From Linanthus parryae (Eukaryota > Streptophyta > Magnoliopsida > Ericales > Polemoniaceae): a DNA stretch of 64,000 nt. The stretch lies in NCBI GenBank assembly GCA_023055425.1, contig JALGPY010000006.1, positions 91,671,935-91,735,934 on the forward strand, in the 5' to 3' direction. The position numbers and the translations under genes were made by a program. Shown here in pieces: positions 11,941 to 24,012 of the stretch. The notes below the pieces were generated by a model. The model was given only the letters and a program-made list of their open reading frames with translations. It was not told the origin of the DNA and made no database searches. Within the stretch, counting starts at the first letter, position 1, and the number at the start of each line of letters is the position of its first letter.

Positions 11941-12205
11941 TTTTGCGTGATTTCTTCTTCCTATTCCTCTTACGGGCTAGCACCAAAGGAGTTGGGAGAT
12001 CTAGGATCAAATCTAGGCGTGGATCAACTATAGAGAACGTGACATAATTCGCGTTTGAAGTCATCAAGGAGAACCCAAAGGTGTGTTTATGATTTCTAAC
12101 CCTTACCATCGTTATGTCTCTTGACTTGTGATCCTTGGAGGGTTTTGCATGGTTTTATGCTTGATTATGCTTCCGTTGTGCGATCCATGAATCAAAACCC
12201 TACAG

Positions 12206-12217
12206 TGGTATCAGAGC
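12206..12217 (+). other. Primer binding site of element C
   Basis: TGGTATCAGAGC begins two bases after the LTR end and matches the initiator methionine tRNA 3' end. Confidence 0.92.
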
Positions 12218-13881
12218 CTAGGGTCGTAGAGCATAAACGTGGTTTATGTGTTACGTTTTAGTTGTTTTACACCTTAATTTGATTGTTTATCGCGTAAAAC
12301 AAGACAAATCAAGCATGGGATGCAATTTGTCAACAATTAATCATAACAAGATCCAATTTTTGCATTGGATGCATGAATTGGTGAGTTTGAGAAATTTTAG
12401 GATCTTAGATCTAGGGTTTGGGCATCCTTGGGGAAGAAGGAGTTCTCCCAAAACAAGGAAACAACCAAACTTGGGCACCAAGCAAGGGAGTTGTTTTGGA
12501 AACAACTCCCATAAGGAGGTTCGCCCCCCCTAGGGACCGCCCACCTTGCTTGCCGCCCAAGCTTGGCCGCCCTAGGGGCCGGGCGGCCCTAACCCGCGGG
12601 CCTAGCCTTGTGGGTTTTGGGTCGGGCCGGCCCTAGGGCCTTGTGGTTCACTTTATTGGGCCCGGACAATTTGATTGTTGGGCCCATTGACCGTTTTAAC
12701 CCTAAGAATCCTAAAATCAATTAAAATTGACCAAGCGCGTTAAAATTGGATTTTAACTGTTTATGTGCAAATCGCATGGTGATTGGATATGGCCTTAGGA
12801 TGTGGTTTGATGTGGACGTTTAATTTTGTGGTTTGGTTTTACGGCCTGCGAGCTGATCAATTAATTGTAATAATTAATTAGGGTTTTATGGCCTGCGTGC
12901 CAATTTTTTTTTCTCAACTTGTGAGATTTATTTTATTTAGTATAGATATTAGCTAGTGCTAGATAAAGTAGATTGTCAGCCAAGATTGGAGAAAAGAAGC
13001 CCAAAGACAAAGGAGCCACAAAAGATGGAGCATGGAGCAATCCACAAGACTATGAAGGATGGACCAAAAGATCAAGACACATGGATATGTGTTTGTTTAG
13101 GGTTCATAGATAATTCCATTGGCTTGGAATTATCTTAGTCTAGAAAAGGCCATATCCACATCACGTTTAATTTCTGTTTTGTGGTTTTTTATTATTGTCT
13201 TATTATTTGTGTGGGTTGTGTATGGATGATGCATGCGATTAGGATAATAAGATAATTAGACAACCCGGATCTATTATTTGGAGTTGTGCCCAAACTCAAA
13301 TAGATAGATTAGTTGATATTGATCAACAAAACAATTAAAATTGAATTTAAAATCCCTCAAAATTCAAATATTGTGTTCTTGCCTTCTCGTTATTTAAACA
13401 CGCATTATCATCATTATTTATCAAGTTCGTGCGTGCCAAAGCATGGCGACTTGGTTCATAATGATGGAATGCGATGGCACGTAACAATGTGCAATTGTTT
13501 AGATAAGAGGTTGAACACAACTAGGCTATTAATTTGATTAAGAAACCTAGAGGCAATCAATTGGGATTATCCATATGGATGGATAAATAAGGAGTTATTT
13601 GCCCAATTGAACCAAGAGTTGCATATGGGATGCAATTGGAATTGTTCCTACCTAAAGTAGTCAAATTATGGGTGACTTGCCAAAGCAAGCTCATAAGGAG
13701 ATGAAAGATGGATCTTGGCCCACTAGAAAATATAAGGATATTTTTCGCATTAATATCTTGAGGGTTATTAATCCGTAGAAAAATAGTGGGAGCTATATTT
13801 AATAAACTAGCCATTATTAAATATAGTCGAAAAATTCACAAATACTAAAACTTGCGTATTTTCCTTTTTGTAGAATTCCAA
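12218..13881 (+). other. Untranslated leader of element C
   Basis: About 1.66 kb lies between the PBS and the gag start, with only short chance frames. A GC-rich block at 12520-12640 contains GGCCGCCC (12565-12572) and GGGCGGCC (12581-12588), a perfect 8-bp stem around an 8-base loop. The remainder is AT-rich. A packaging or dimerisation role is usual for this position but not demonstrable here. Confidence 0.6.
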
Positions 13882-16800
13882 ATGGCAAACAACTCATCGA
13901 GTTCACAACATTCCCTACGATCTGTCCTTGAGAAGGACAAGCTCTCTGGAACCAACTTTCTTGATTGGTACAGAAACTTGAGAATTGTTCTCAAGCAAGA
14001 GAAGAAACTGTACACAATAGAGGAGCATGTTCCAGAAGGTCCAGAGAACCAAACACCTGCTGCTTTAAAGGCGTATCAAAAGCGTGTTGATGACGCTAAT
14101 GATGCGGCCTGCCTTATGCTTTTCACCATGACTTCTGAGCTTCAGAAGCAACACGAAAACATGAATGCTGTCGATATGATCGAACATCTAAAGCAGCTCT
14201 TTCAAGAGCAGGCGAGGGTAGAGAGGTATGAGGTCTCAAAGGCACTGTTCAAATGTCATCTGGCAAAAGGGAACCCGGTGGGACCCCATGTACTCCGAAT
14301 GATCGGGTACTTGGAGAATCTCGCCCGACTGGGGTTCCCGATCGTCCAAGAGTTGGCAACCGATCTCGTGTTGCAATCGTTGCCCGAGAGTTATGGACAG
14401 TTCATTATGAACTATAACATGAACGAGATCGTTAAACCACTGCCAGATTTACTCAACATGTTGAGGACGGCTGAACAGAGCATCAACAAGGGTAAGGGCA
14501 AGGCCATAATGATGGTACAGAAAGGAAAGGGAAAAATGTTTGCCTCTTCCTCCAAGGGCAAAGGCAAGTCAGTTGCCAAGTCCAATGAACCTGCCCTTAA
14601 ACCTGTTGGTGGCATTGCCAAGGCCGTGACTAAAGGTGAGTGTCACTACTGCAGTCAGCCTGGACACTGGAGGAGGAACTGCCCAAAATATCTGGAGGAC
14701 AAGAGGCTTGGAATAGTGATTCCACCACCACTAGGTATTTTTGTTGTAGATGTCAATTTAACTGTCTCTACATCATGGGTATTAGATACTGGATGTGGAT
14801 CTCATATTTGTCGAAATATGCAGGATCTAAAGAGAAGTAGAAGATTGGCTAAAGGAGAGGTAGATATGCGCGTTGGGAATGGAGCAAAGGTTGCTGCGTT
14901 GGCCATAGGCGTGTGCGAGCTATCTCTGCCTTCAGGATTAGTGTTAGAATTAAATAATTGCTATTTTGTGCCTGCTATGAGCAGAAACATTATTTCTATT
15001 TCTTGTTTGGACAAGGATGGTTTTATTATTTCAATAAAGAACAATTGCTGTTCCTTTTATTTAAATAATATTCACTATTTTAGTGCGCAATTATTTAATG
15101 GAATTTATGTCCTTGATCTAAGCAATCCTGTCTACAACATTAATACCAAGCGGATTAAAATAAATGATTTAAATCCTGCTTATTTATGGCACTGTCGTTT
15201 AGGCCACATAAATGAGAAACGTGTATCTAGACTCCATAAGGACGGATTACTAGACTCATTTGATTTTGAATCATATGAGACATGTGAGGCTTGTTTATTG
15301 GGAAAAATGACAAAGTCCCCTTTCAATAAGAAAGGTGAGAGGACTAGTGAGCAATTGGTGCTCATACATACCGATGTGTGTGGGCCATTTGCCACGCCTG
15401 CCAGGGGTGGTTATGTCTACTTCATTACATTTACTGATGATTACAGTAGATATGGATTTGTGTACCTTATGAGGGCGAAATCCGAATCCTTTGAAGTGTT
15501 CAAAGAATTCAAGAATGAAGTAGAGAAGCAACTTGGCAAAAGTATAAAAGCTCTACGATCAGATCGTGGAGGAGAATACTTGAGCCAAGAGTTTGACGAC
15601 TATCTTAGAGAGTGTGGGATCGTGTCCCAACTCACTCCACCCGGAACACCACAATGGAATGGCGTGTCCGAGAGGAGGAATCGAACCCTATTGGATATGG
15701 TTCGATCTATGATGTGTCAAACCGATCTTCCATTATCATTTTGGGGCTACGCTCTATTAAGTGCAGCTTTCACCATTAACCGTGTTCCATCTAAATCAGT
15801 CATGAAGACGCCATATGAGATGTGGAGTGGGAGGCGTCCCACACTGTCATTCATGAGGATTTGGGGCTGCGATGTCTATGTAAAACGTTTACAATCAGAC
15901 AAGCTAGGGCCTAAATCGGATAAGTGTAAATTTGTGGGGTACCCTAAGGAAACTAAGGGATACTAATTCTACAATCCAACCGAGAACAAAGTGTTTGTTG
16001 CTCGGACCGGCGTGTTTCTAGAAAGAGAGTTTGTCTCTAAAGAAGCAAGTGGGAGGAATGTAGAACTTGAAGAAGTTCAAGAACCACAAATCACTGAACC
16101 GATTATGGAACATGAACAGGAACCACAAGCAGTTGTGGAGCCACCTGTTCAGGTAACACAAGAGCTTCGTAGATCTAGTAGAGTGCGCTAGGAACCAGAG
16201 AGGTATGGACTTCTCGTAACAGATTCCGGTGACACGATGCTCATAGATGATGAGCCTACTACCTATGAGGAGGCCATGAGTGGCCCAGAATCTCAGAAGT
16301 GGCTGGAAGCCATGAGATCCGAGATGGAATCCATGTATACCAACAAAGTATGGACTTTGGTGGAACCACCCGATGGGGCGCGGCCCATAGGGTGCAAGTG
16401 GGTCTTCAAGAAGAAGATCGACATGGATGGTAATGTGATTACCTATAAGGGCCGATTGGTGGCTAAAGGATTCAGACAGATTCATGGTATTGACTATGAT
16501 GAAACCTTTTCACCAGTCGCTATGACCAAATCCATCCGAATCCTACTTGCGATTGCATCATACCACGACTATGAGATTTGGCAGATGGATGTCAAAACTG
16601 CATTCCTTTATGGGAATCTCCTCGAGGACGTGTATATGATACAGCCGGAGGGTTTTGAGGATCCAAAGAAAGCCAACAAATTCTGTAAGCTGCAACGATC
16701 CATTTATGGATTGAAGCAAGCTTCTAGGAGTTGGAATCGACGTTTTGATGAAGTGGTCAAAGAGTTTGGCTTCATCAGAAACGAAGATGAGTCTTGTGTT

Positions 16801-17832
16801 TACAAGAAGGTTAGTAGGAGCTCTGTAGCTTTTCTGGTCTTGTATGTGGATGACATACTACTCATTGGAAACGACATTCCCATGCTGCAATCTGTTAAAG
16901 ATTGGCTAGGAAAGTGTTTCTCAATGAAGGACTTAGGGGAAGCAGCCTATATAATCGGTATAAAGATCTATAGAGATAGATCTAAGAGGTTGCTAGGCCT
17001 AAGTCAAAGTACATATATTGACAAGGTGTTGAAACGGTTCAACATGCAAGATTCCAAGAAGGGATTCTTGCCCATGTCACATGGAATCACTCTTTCAAAG
17101 AGTGGTTGTCCTTCCAATGAGATTGAGAAGGAACGCATGAGTAGAATCCCCTATGCCTCGGCCATAGGATTTATCATGTACGCCATCTTATGTACTAGAC
17201 CAGATGTGTCATATGCCTTGAGTATGACAAGCAGATACCAATCCAATCCGGGTGAGAGTCAATCGATTGCAGTCAAGAACATCCTAAAGTACTTGAGAAG
17301 AACTAAGGATGCTTTCTTGATATTTGGCGGTGAGGAAGAGTTGCGTGTAAGGGGTTACACTGATGCAAGCTTCCAAACCGACAGAGATGACTTTAGATCA
17401 CAATCGGGATATGTGTTTTGCCTGAATGGAGCAGCGGTGAGCTGGAAGAGTTCCAAGCAAGAGACGGTAGCTGATTCTACAACAGAGGCTGAGTACATTG
17501 CTGCAAATGGCGCAGCAAAGGAAGCTGTTTGGATCAGAAAGTTTGTATCTGAACTTGGTGTGGTCCCTAGCATTGCGGATCCAGTGGAGTTGTTCTGCGA
17601 CAACACTGAGGCGATCGCGCAATCAAAGGAACCCAGGTCGCACCAGAAGTCCAAGCACGTGCTCAGGAAGTTTCATCTGATTCGAGATATTATCGATAGA
17701 GGAGACGTTCGGATATGCAAGATTCCTACAGATGATAATCTGTCAGACCCGCTTACGAAGCCTCTCACGCAGTGGAAGCATGAAGGGCACACTAGGATTA
17801 TGGGCATACGAGATGCGCCAGATTGGCTCTAG
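13882..17832 (+). pseudogene. Element C gag-pol polyprotein, one frame with two nonsense codons
   Basis: ATG 13882 (MANNSSSSQHSLRSVLEKDK) was chosen over the upstream in-frame ATG 13852 because it follows the leader and begins the gag homology. The frame spans 1317 codons. In order: gag; CCHC knuckle CHYCSQPGHWRRNC (14641-14682); protease LDTGCGSH (~14781); GAG-pre-integrase LWHCRLGHIN (~15184); integrase with HTDVCGPF, DDYSRYGF, RSDRGGEY and GTPQWNGVSERRNR; RT with CKWVFKKK, MDVKTAFL, YGLKQASRSW and YVDDILL (~16843); RNase H with TTEAEYIAANGA. Stops are TAA 15964-15966 (codon 695) and TAG 16189-16191 (codon 770), both at the integrase/RT junction. No frameshift was seen, so decay is recent. 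Confidence 0.93.
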
Positions 17833-17834
17833 TG

Positions 17835-17846
17835 CAAGTGGGAGAC
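17835..17846 (+). other. Polypurine tract of element C
   Basis: CAAGTGGGAGAC directly precedes the 3' LTR and follows the pol stop, the expected place for plus-strand priming. Confidence 0.75.
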
Positions 17847-19283
17847 TGTTGGAATAGATGCCCTAGAGGCAATCTAGTTTAGTATGAATTTGTATATGGC
17901 TAGAATAGTCATTTATTATTTATTGGATATTTAATATAATGAAGTCCTTAGATTTACAATTGTGTTGTTTATCTTAAATATCCCTAGTCAAGTATAATGA
18001 TTAATAGGACAATCATCTATAGACTAGTATGGGGTTGGATTGATATGGAGATATCACGATCCAACACATAGGTGTGCATCAGGGAATGTTGCACTGGATT
18101 GACCCATCTCCGAGAAGGCTACATACACGTTATGTTGAGTCACAAGCGCTTCTCACGGTGCAATGGTATTGTCATCCTTAGACTTGAAGTCACTAGATAT
18201 TCTAGTTGTGGATTATTGTGATCTTGGTAGCGTTAAACGCTACACCGTAACTGGGTAGTTATAAAGGCGTGTACTGGATACAATAAGAAGCAAGCTTAGA
18301 GATCGTAGTGGACGTAGATAGGATTTGTCCCTCCCACATAACGGGAGCAAATATCCTAGGCCACTCGAGGGATAGTGCTTATAGAATGTCTGGCCAGACT
18401 CAAATAAATCAATATGGGATATTGATGTTTTTTGCACGAATAAGGCTATTCCCATAGATCGAGAAACTATGGATTGGATATACGAGTGTGACTTGTATGT
18501 CTCGTGTCCAATCCGGATATAGAGACAAAGGGATGAGACAATTACTTGTACAAAGGTTGTCAAGATGACTATTCTATTAGTTGGCTAGAATGGATGTTTT
18601 GCTAGAGACCGCTCCATATTAGCAAATAGTTGCTACCAACTAGATAGAACCTATGGGGTCACACGCTATATAGAGTTGAACTAGATTTGGGAATTAATTA
18701 ATTGGATTAATTAATTAGAAGGATCACTTTGCAAACCCTTGCAAACTTAGTAGGGACTAATTTGTAAGGAATGGACTAAATTGAATTCTAGTAGGACTAG
18801 AATAAGTCCTTTAGGTAGTTAACAAGGAGTTGTTGGACTATATAAAGGACCTTCCTTCCTTCCTTCCCACACAATAACTTATGCTCATTAAGTGAACATA
18901 ACAAGAGTGGGAGAGAGAAAAAAAAGGAGAGAGAGCAAGCAACAAGGAGGCCCGACGCCCCCTTGCCGCCGCCCCGTCCCCGTCGGCCAAAGGAGGCCGA
19001 GACCCTCCTTTGGGTCTCGTTTTGCGTGATTTCTTCTTCCTCTTCCTCTTCCGGGCTAGCACCAAAGGAGTTGGGAGATCTAGGATCAACTCTAGGCGTG
19101 GATCAACTATAGAGAACGTGACATAATTCGCGTTTGAAGTCATCAAGGAGAACCCAATGGTGTGTTTATGATTTCTAACCCTTACTATCGTTATGTCTCT
19201 TGACTTGTGATCCTTGGAGGGTTTTGCATGGTTTTATGCTTGATTATGCTTCCGTTGTGCGATCCATGAATCAAAACCCTACA
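17847..19283 (+). repeat. 3' LTR of element C
   Basis: 1437 bp, TGTTGGAATAG to CCCTACA, matching 10769-12204 with about twenty substitutions. It is followed by the TGTTA TSD at 19284-19288. Confidence 0.96.
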
Positions 19284-19288
19284 TGTTA

Positions 19289-20551
19289 AGCACAGTGCAG
19301 TGAAAACCAAGAAAGCCACAAATTTTGGTAAGAATCTTTTTCCTGAGTCTTGGTTTGTTAATTATGAGGTTAAAGATGTTTGGATGGATGGGTATGCATC
19401 TTCTAAATTTTCTTTTTGTAGTCTGATTAGTACTGAGTTATTGGAGATTCTGGACTTAGACTACATTAAGAGTTTGAGAAACTCATATGTTGGAAGATTG
19501 TTAAACCCTCCTTCTGAAGCTTACCCTAGGTTAACCAGGTTGTTTTATCTGAATTTGGTTCAAGAACTTGATGATAGTGATAGGTATATCCTTACTTCAA
19601 GAGTGGCTGGTGTGGATATTAGGTTGGATCACAAGGTGTTTCCAAAGTTTTGGGAGTACCTAGGAAGTACAAAGTTAGTGATCATCCTGATAGGAAAGAA
19701 ATTTTGGAGAAAGCCAAAGCCATGTTTTTCTTGGAGGGAACCACTTCTGAACCTAAGCAGTTAACACATTCTGTGTTTACTTGTGAAGCCAACATTCTAT
19801 TCTCAATCATCATGAGATGTGTAGTTCCCAGAGAGTATTCCAAATAGTTGGTGACAGACAAGGTGTTGATTTTGATGTATTTGATATGTTAAGGGTTTGA
19901 GGTAGACCTTCCTCCTTTGGTGATGGAACATATGGTCTATTGTGGAACTGGGACTAGGAACCACTCTCTGCCCTATGCCAATGTCCTACCATTGTTTTTC
20001 AAAAATTTTGGAGTTTCTTTGGGATGAGGAGAAGATTACTACTGGTTTTGGAGTAGTTGATGAGGCATCACTTCAAAGAATTGGGATTCTTTACACTGCT
20101 AAAGGCAAGTGGAAGTTCTATATAGAGTTGAATGTTAAGGAACTAAAGGAAAGGAATTCATCAAACCTAGAGCTGCTTCAACCCTCAAAGTATCTGGTAA
20201 TCTGGAATTTTCATAATTTTTAGATAGGGTTGAGGTTCTTGAAGATGGATTGGAAGACTTAAGACAGGGCTTATTTGAATTGTCCAATAACCTCACTAAG
20301 TTCAAAGGTTTGGTGATCAACAAACTTGACTGCATCATCAAAGGTTTGGATCTGCAGAAAGTGAGTTTTCAGAAAGCAGAGATACCAGCATTGATTCAGA
20401 AGAAGAAGAAGAAGAAGAAGAAGAAGAAGAAGAAGAAGAAGAAGAAGAAGAAGAAGAAGAAGAAGAAGAAGAAGAAGAAGAAGAAGAAGAAGAAGAAGAA
20501 GAAGAAGAAGAAGAAGAAGAAGAAGAAGAAGAAGAAGAAGAAGAAGAAGAA

Positions 20552-20583
<32 letters not shown>

Positions 20584-20915
20584 AAGGCATTCTTGTTGTC
20601 CTGAAATCGAAAGATCTCTTTGAACAGTCTGAAGAGGAGGCAGGTGATAAGCAAACTGCTGCAGAAAAAGCTGAAAAGGAGGCTGCTGATCTAAGCAAGT
20701 TGGTTGATGAGATTGTTGAAAAGATGCAGGATGAAGAAGCTCATGGAAAAAACGTGAATAACAAGGAGAACATTCTAAGGAACAAGCTGAAGATGAAGAA
20801 GCTTCAGAGGAAGAGCAGGAAGAGACTCAGGGCAAAGGCAAGGGAAAATCAAAGTCTTCTAGATCTTCAAAGCCTTGAAACCCATTCTCTCTATTCTTTT
20901 TCTTCTCAGTCCTGA
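19289..20915 (+). pseudogene. Element B third ORF, C-terminal part
   Basis: After the TSD of C the reading continues with KTKKATNFGKNLF and a domain shared with element E: MDGYASSKFSFCSLI, then NPPSEAYPRLTRLFYLNL and SRVAGVDIRLDHKVF. This resembles the family described as putative plant transposon protein (Transposase_32-like); I could not search for it. A frameshift near 19650 moves the reading to another frame. A leucine-rich predicted coiled coil follows (~20230-20350), then a Lys run encoded by the AAG microsatellite, then a Glu/Lys-rich tail ending at 20915. The ORF is disrupted. Confidence 0.7.
20399..20585 (+). repeat. (AAG)n microsatellite inside the third ORF of element B
   Basis: About 175 bp of near-perfect AAG is read in frame as polylysine. 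At the homologous point of element E (~53104-53120) there are only five Lys codons before PIPVVLASKDMFEQ, equivalent to GILVVLKSKDLFEQ here. The tract is therefore a local expansion of a short Lys run. Confidence 0.92.
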
Positions 20916-21277
20916 AGCTCTTTTGTCTCTATTTTCTTAAAAACACTCTGAACAGATCCTACATTTCTTCTACTCTTTTGATGAAATTCAAAAAGGGGGA
21001 GAAGATTATGTGTTTTGTGGTAGGATTTTTTTTTTAGGATGTTTAGTTTCTATCTGGTTTTGTAATAATTTCTCGATTTGGTGATATATGCTATCTATGC
21101 TATTCTATGTTTTCTTTTATAATTCTATGGTATGACTTATCTTTGGTTGTGATGTGAATTAGTTATATGAATGCACTTGTAATATGTGCTCTAAGATATA
21201 ATTATTGCAGGACTGAGTTGGATTGAAAATCCAAGATTCGCTCTGGTGAATTAGCAGGCAAAGCTTCAAAGCTTCGA
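20916..21277 (+). other. 3' noncoding region of element B
   Basis: This contains the purine tract AAAAAGGGGGAGAAG (~20989-21004), as in element E at ~53530, and then AT-rich sequence up to the 3' LTR. The exact LTR start is unclear: homology to the 5' LTR begins near 21278, but the true terminus may lie at TGAGTTGG near 21214. Confidence 0.5.
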
Positions 21278-22476
21278 GATATTCTGGTTGTTCTTTACTG
21301 CTAAGTTCACCTGATTATCTTTGTGAGTGCAGGTGAATTCTGTGAGACTTAGAACTTGATAAAAGATGATTATTGTTTATTATTGTGTGTTCTATATTAG
21401 TGACTTGATATATTCATGAGATTTAATATATTTGTTAACTCAAAACTGTCAGCTGACAAATCTAGCCTAGTTTTCTCATGCACTGTTTGCTGTTGCTTAA
21501 ACAGATCTTGTTGCTAGATTGTCTTATTATTTTTTTTGATCTTGTTTGCTGAGTATATGTAGGTTTGTTGGACGCTCCAATGTCTATAAACAGATTAGCA
21601 ATCCACTCAAATGTAGCTGTTAATTGGAGCTTATCAGAAAGGTGATAATAAGGGAATTTTGTTCCTGGTTTTTCTCAGTTGGTTGCAGACTGTTGCTCAT
21701 GTGATTAGCATTTTAAATTTTAATGAAAGAGTGTCAGAAAAGAAAGACAGAGATCATGGTTTTGAAGAGAGAAACAAACTGGAAAGATTAATTTACACAG
21801 CTCTTCAAATCATTCAAAGACAATCAACTCTCCAGCAGACTGAAGATCACACATTTCAGAAGAACTCTTCCAGGCTTAAATAGCTTATCTATTCTGAGTT
21901 CTTCTTCTTGTACTTAATTGTATAATTCATTCTTCATTTCTGAAACCTCACTAAACTTAGTAATTTGGTTTTTCAAGTGAACAACAAGAGGTTCTTATTG
22001 TTTCAACATGTTGTAGCCTTTAACTAGATAGGTTGGGAACCACAAGCTCTATAAGTGTAAGGTAGCTCACTTAGGCTTGAGATCTAGGGCTAAATCTGGG
22101 TGATTAATAAGAAGTTGTGTTTGAATCCTGGAGGGATTAGATCCCTCAGGCAGAGACTAGGTCCAATTGTGACTGAACTCTGTAAAATCTCTGTGTCTCT
22201 CCTATTTACTTTTGCTGTCTTTACTTTCAGTTTATATTGTAAGTTTCAAAGCTTTGGAGCTTTCCAAATCTCAAATCTTTAAGGCCTTCTTATTTTGATG
22301 TTATATCTTTATGCTTCTCAAATATTTTTCAAAGCTTTGAGATATCAACAGTTTGCATTACTTAAGTTTCAAAAGGCTGTGTTTTAGCAAAAGTTAGCAT
22401 ACTCTATTCAACCCCCCCCCCCCCCCTTCTTCTAAAGTATTTAGATATTGGTTTACACCCAGATTACACACTTTCA
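21278..22476 (+). repeat. 3' LTR of element B
   Basis: This matches 3637-4819 and ends ACACTTTCA, followed by TTTTT (22477-22481), the TSD. A cytosine run lies near 22412-22427. Many substitutions relative to the 5' copy show greater age than elements C and E. Confidence 0.78.
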
Positions 22477-22481
22477 TTTTT

Positions 22482-23880
22482 CATAAGAAAGAAAAGGAAC
22501 TACAGTTGGAGAGGGTATCAAGTATAAGGGAAGATTGGTTGCAAGAGGGTTGAGTCAGAGTGAAGGAGTTGATACAACAAGATATTTTCACCAGTTTTCA
22601 GACATACTTCAATCAGGGTGTCACTAGATATGGTCGCACACGAAACTTAGAACTTGAGCAGCTATAAGTGAAAACAACTTTCTTACACGTGGAGTTTGAA
22701 GAGGATACATGAGCCAACCAAAAGGATTCCAAGTTCCTCAAAAGATGATTATGTGTGAAAGTTAAAAAATATTTCTATGTGGACTTAAGCAGTCTATGAG
22801 GTAACGGTACCATAGGTTTGCATGACAACTTCATGGTGAAGATTGGATACCAATTTTGCGAGTATGATTGTTGCATGTATCACAAACTTCTGCAAGGTGA
22901 GTACGTATCTACCTAGTTATGTTTGTAGATGATATTGTGACTGCAACTCAAAATATGAAGGACATTCAGAATTTAAAGAGGTATCTCAGCGCAGAATTTG
23001 AGATGAAGGATCTCGGTTCTGCTCGAAAAATTCTAGGAATTGAGATCTATAGAGACAGAAAGAAGAATAAGACTTACTCGTAACAACATATATACATCAA
23101 GAAGATCTTGAGGATATTCATTATATTATCAGCTAAATTTATAGATACTCCTATTGCGATTAACAGTAAGCTAGGGATGTGCACCATTCAGACCGATGAG
23201 GAGGACAAGAAGTACATTTCCAAGGTTTCTTATGCTAGCGCAGCTAAAAGCCTCATATATGCTATTGTCTGCATTCGACCAGACATAGCACTTTCTATTA
23301 GCGTGGTGAGTCGTTCTATGGTTCAACCAAGCAAGGATTAGTGGCAGGCGACGTATATGCGGGTATCTTAAGGGTACGTCAAACACTGGCCTATGCTATG
23401 GGGCCAGTGAGAATATCTTGGTTGCTAGGTTCTCGAGTTCAGACTATGCGGGTGATGTTGACAGTAGAAGATCAATGACTGGCAATGTGTTCACTCTAGG
23501 AGGTTCAGTTGTGAGCTGGGAGGCTGCGATAAACCCGGTGGTAACTTTGTTTACCACGGAAGCCGAGTACATGGCTTTGACAAAATCGACAAAGAAGGCA
23601 ATATCGCTTAAAGGAGTGGTCAATAATCTATGCTTACTTCACGATCAAGCAATAGTCTACTGTAATAGCTTGAGTGCGATAAGCTTGGCTAAAGATCAGG
23701 TTTATCATGAAAGAACAAATCACACCGACGTTAGGTATCATTTTCTGAAATGAGAGCAAGATCAAGGTAAAGTAGGTGGGGACAACTGACAACCCCGCCA
23801 ATATGTTCACGAAGCCAGTTCCGGAGAGCAAGTTCTAGCATTACGGGAATTGCTCAACAATTTGAGCTAGTGAGGCCCTT
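22482..23880 (+). pseudogene. Element A pol, 3' part (RT and RNase H), decayed
   Basis: RT homology interrupted at 3584 resumes here with GRLVARGLSQSEGVD (~22528). It continues with VMFVDDIV (the YVDD box, ~22917), FEMKDLGSARKILGIEIYRDR and SYASAAKSLIYAIVCIRPD (~23228). RNase H blocks SDYAGDVDSRRSMTG (~23425) and FTTEAEYMALTKS, then HTDVRYHFLK, end near 23753 with remnants beyond. Multiple stops and frame changes mean no product. Confidence 0.82.
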
Positions 23881-23997
23881 CGGGGCATGTCAGATTCGTT
23901 GGGGTCCAGTGAGCCTCTGTCACGAGAGACATTGTGTGTATAAAATGCAAGCTTTATTTATGAGAAGATGAGAAGTTTTTACTGGCAAAAGAATTCA

Positions 23998-24012
23998 AGT
24001 CAAGATGGAGAT
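23998..24012 (+). other. Polypurine tract of element A
   Basis: A GTCAAGATGGAGAT-type purine-rich stretch immediately precedes the 3' LTR, a common form in plant Copia elements. Confidence 0.7.

Larger units (their letters stand above)
10769..12204 (+). repeat. 5' LTR of element C
   Basis: The LTR runs TGTTGGAATAG to AAAACCCTACA. It contains an AATTAATTAATT palindromic block (~11613-11640), a TATA box at 11761-11767, CCTT repeats just downstream, and a GC-rich hairpin region at 11908-11940. It pairs with 17847-19283 almost base for base. Confidence 0.96.
10769..19283 (+). mobile_element. Element C: nearly intact Ty1/Copia retrotransposon
   Basis: This 8515-bp element has 1436/1437-bp LTRs, an initiator-tRNA PBS, a ~1.7-kb untranslated leader, one long gag-pol frame and a polypurine tract. 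A perfect TGTTA TSD flanks it. By eye the LTRs differ at about twenty positions (roughly 1.5%), so insertion is recent compared with A and B. It is the innermost layer of the nest and splits the third ORF of B. Assignment below Copia is uncertain; gag and pol resemble plant lineages with a single polyprotein. Confidence 0.96.
3590..22476 (+). mobile_element. Element B: SIRE-like Ty1/Copia retrotransposon with a third ORF
   Basis: Element B lies in the RT of element A and is itself interrupted by element C (10769-19283). Excluding C and its TSD it is about 10.4 kb. The order is 5' LTR, initiator-tRNA PBS, gag, pol (PR-INT-RT-RH), a ~450-bp spacer, an additional ORF, about 0.3 kb of further 3' sequence, and the 3' LTR. 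Long LTRs, an extra ORF after pol and motifs such as [13 protein letters not shown] are typical of the SIRE/Maximus lineage. Coding regions are broken by stops and frameshifts. The close relative E (44525-55341) can be used to read the ancestral organisation. Confidence 0.9.

Noticed and set aside
11810..12109. Basic/proline-rich frames on both strands inside the LTR of element C
   Set aside because: They lie in the R/U5 region of an LTR, are repeated in the other LTR and have no homology; GC richness alone opens the frames.
20271..20698. Long minus-strand frames of poly-Leu or poly-Phe opposite the AAG repeat
   Set aside because: They are products of the microsatellite read backwards, with no start context or homology.
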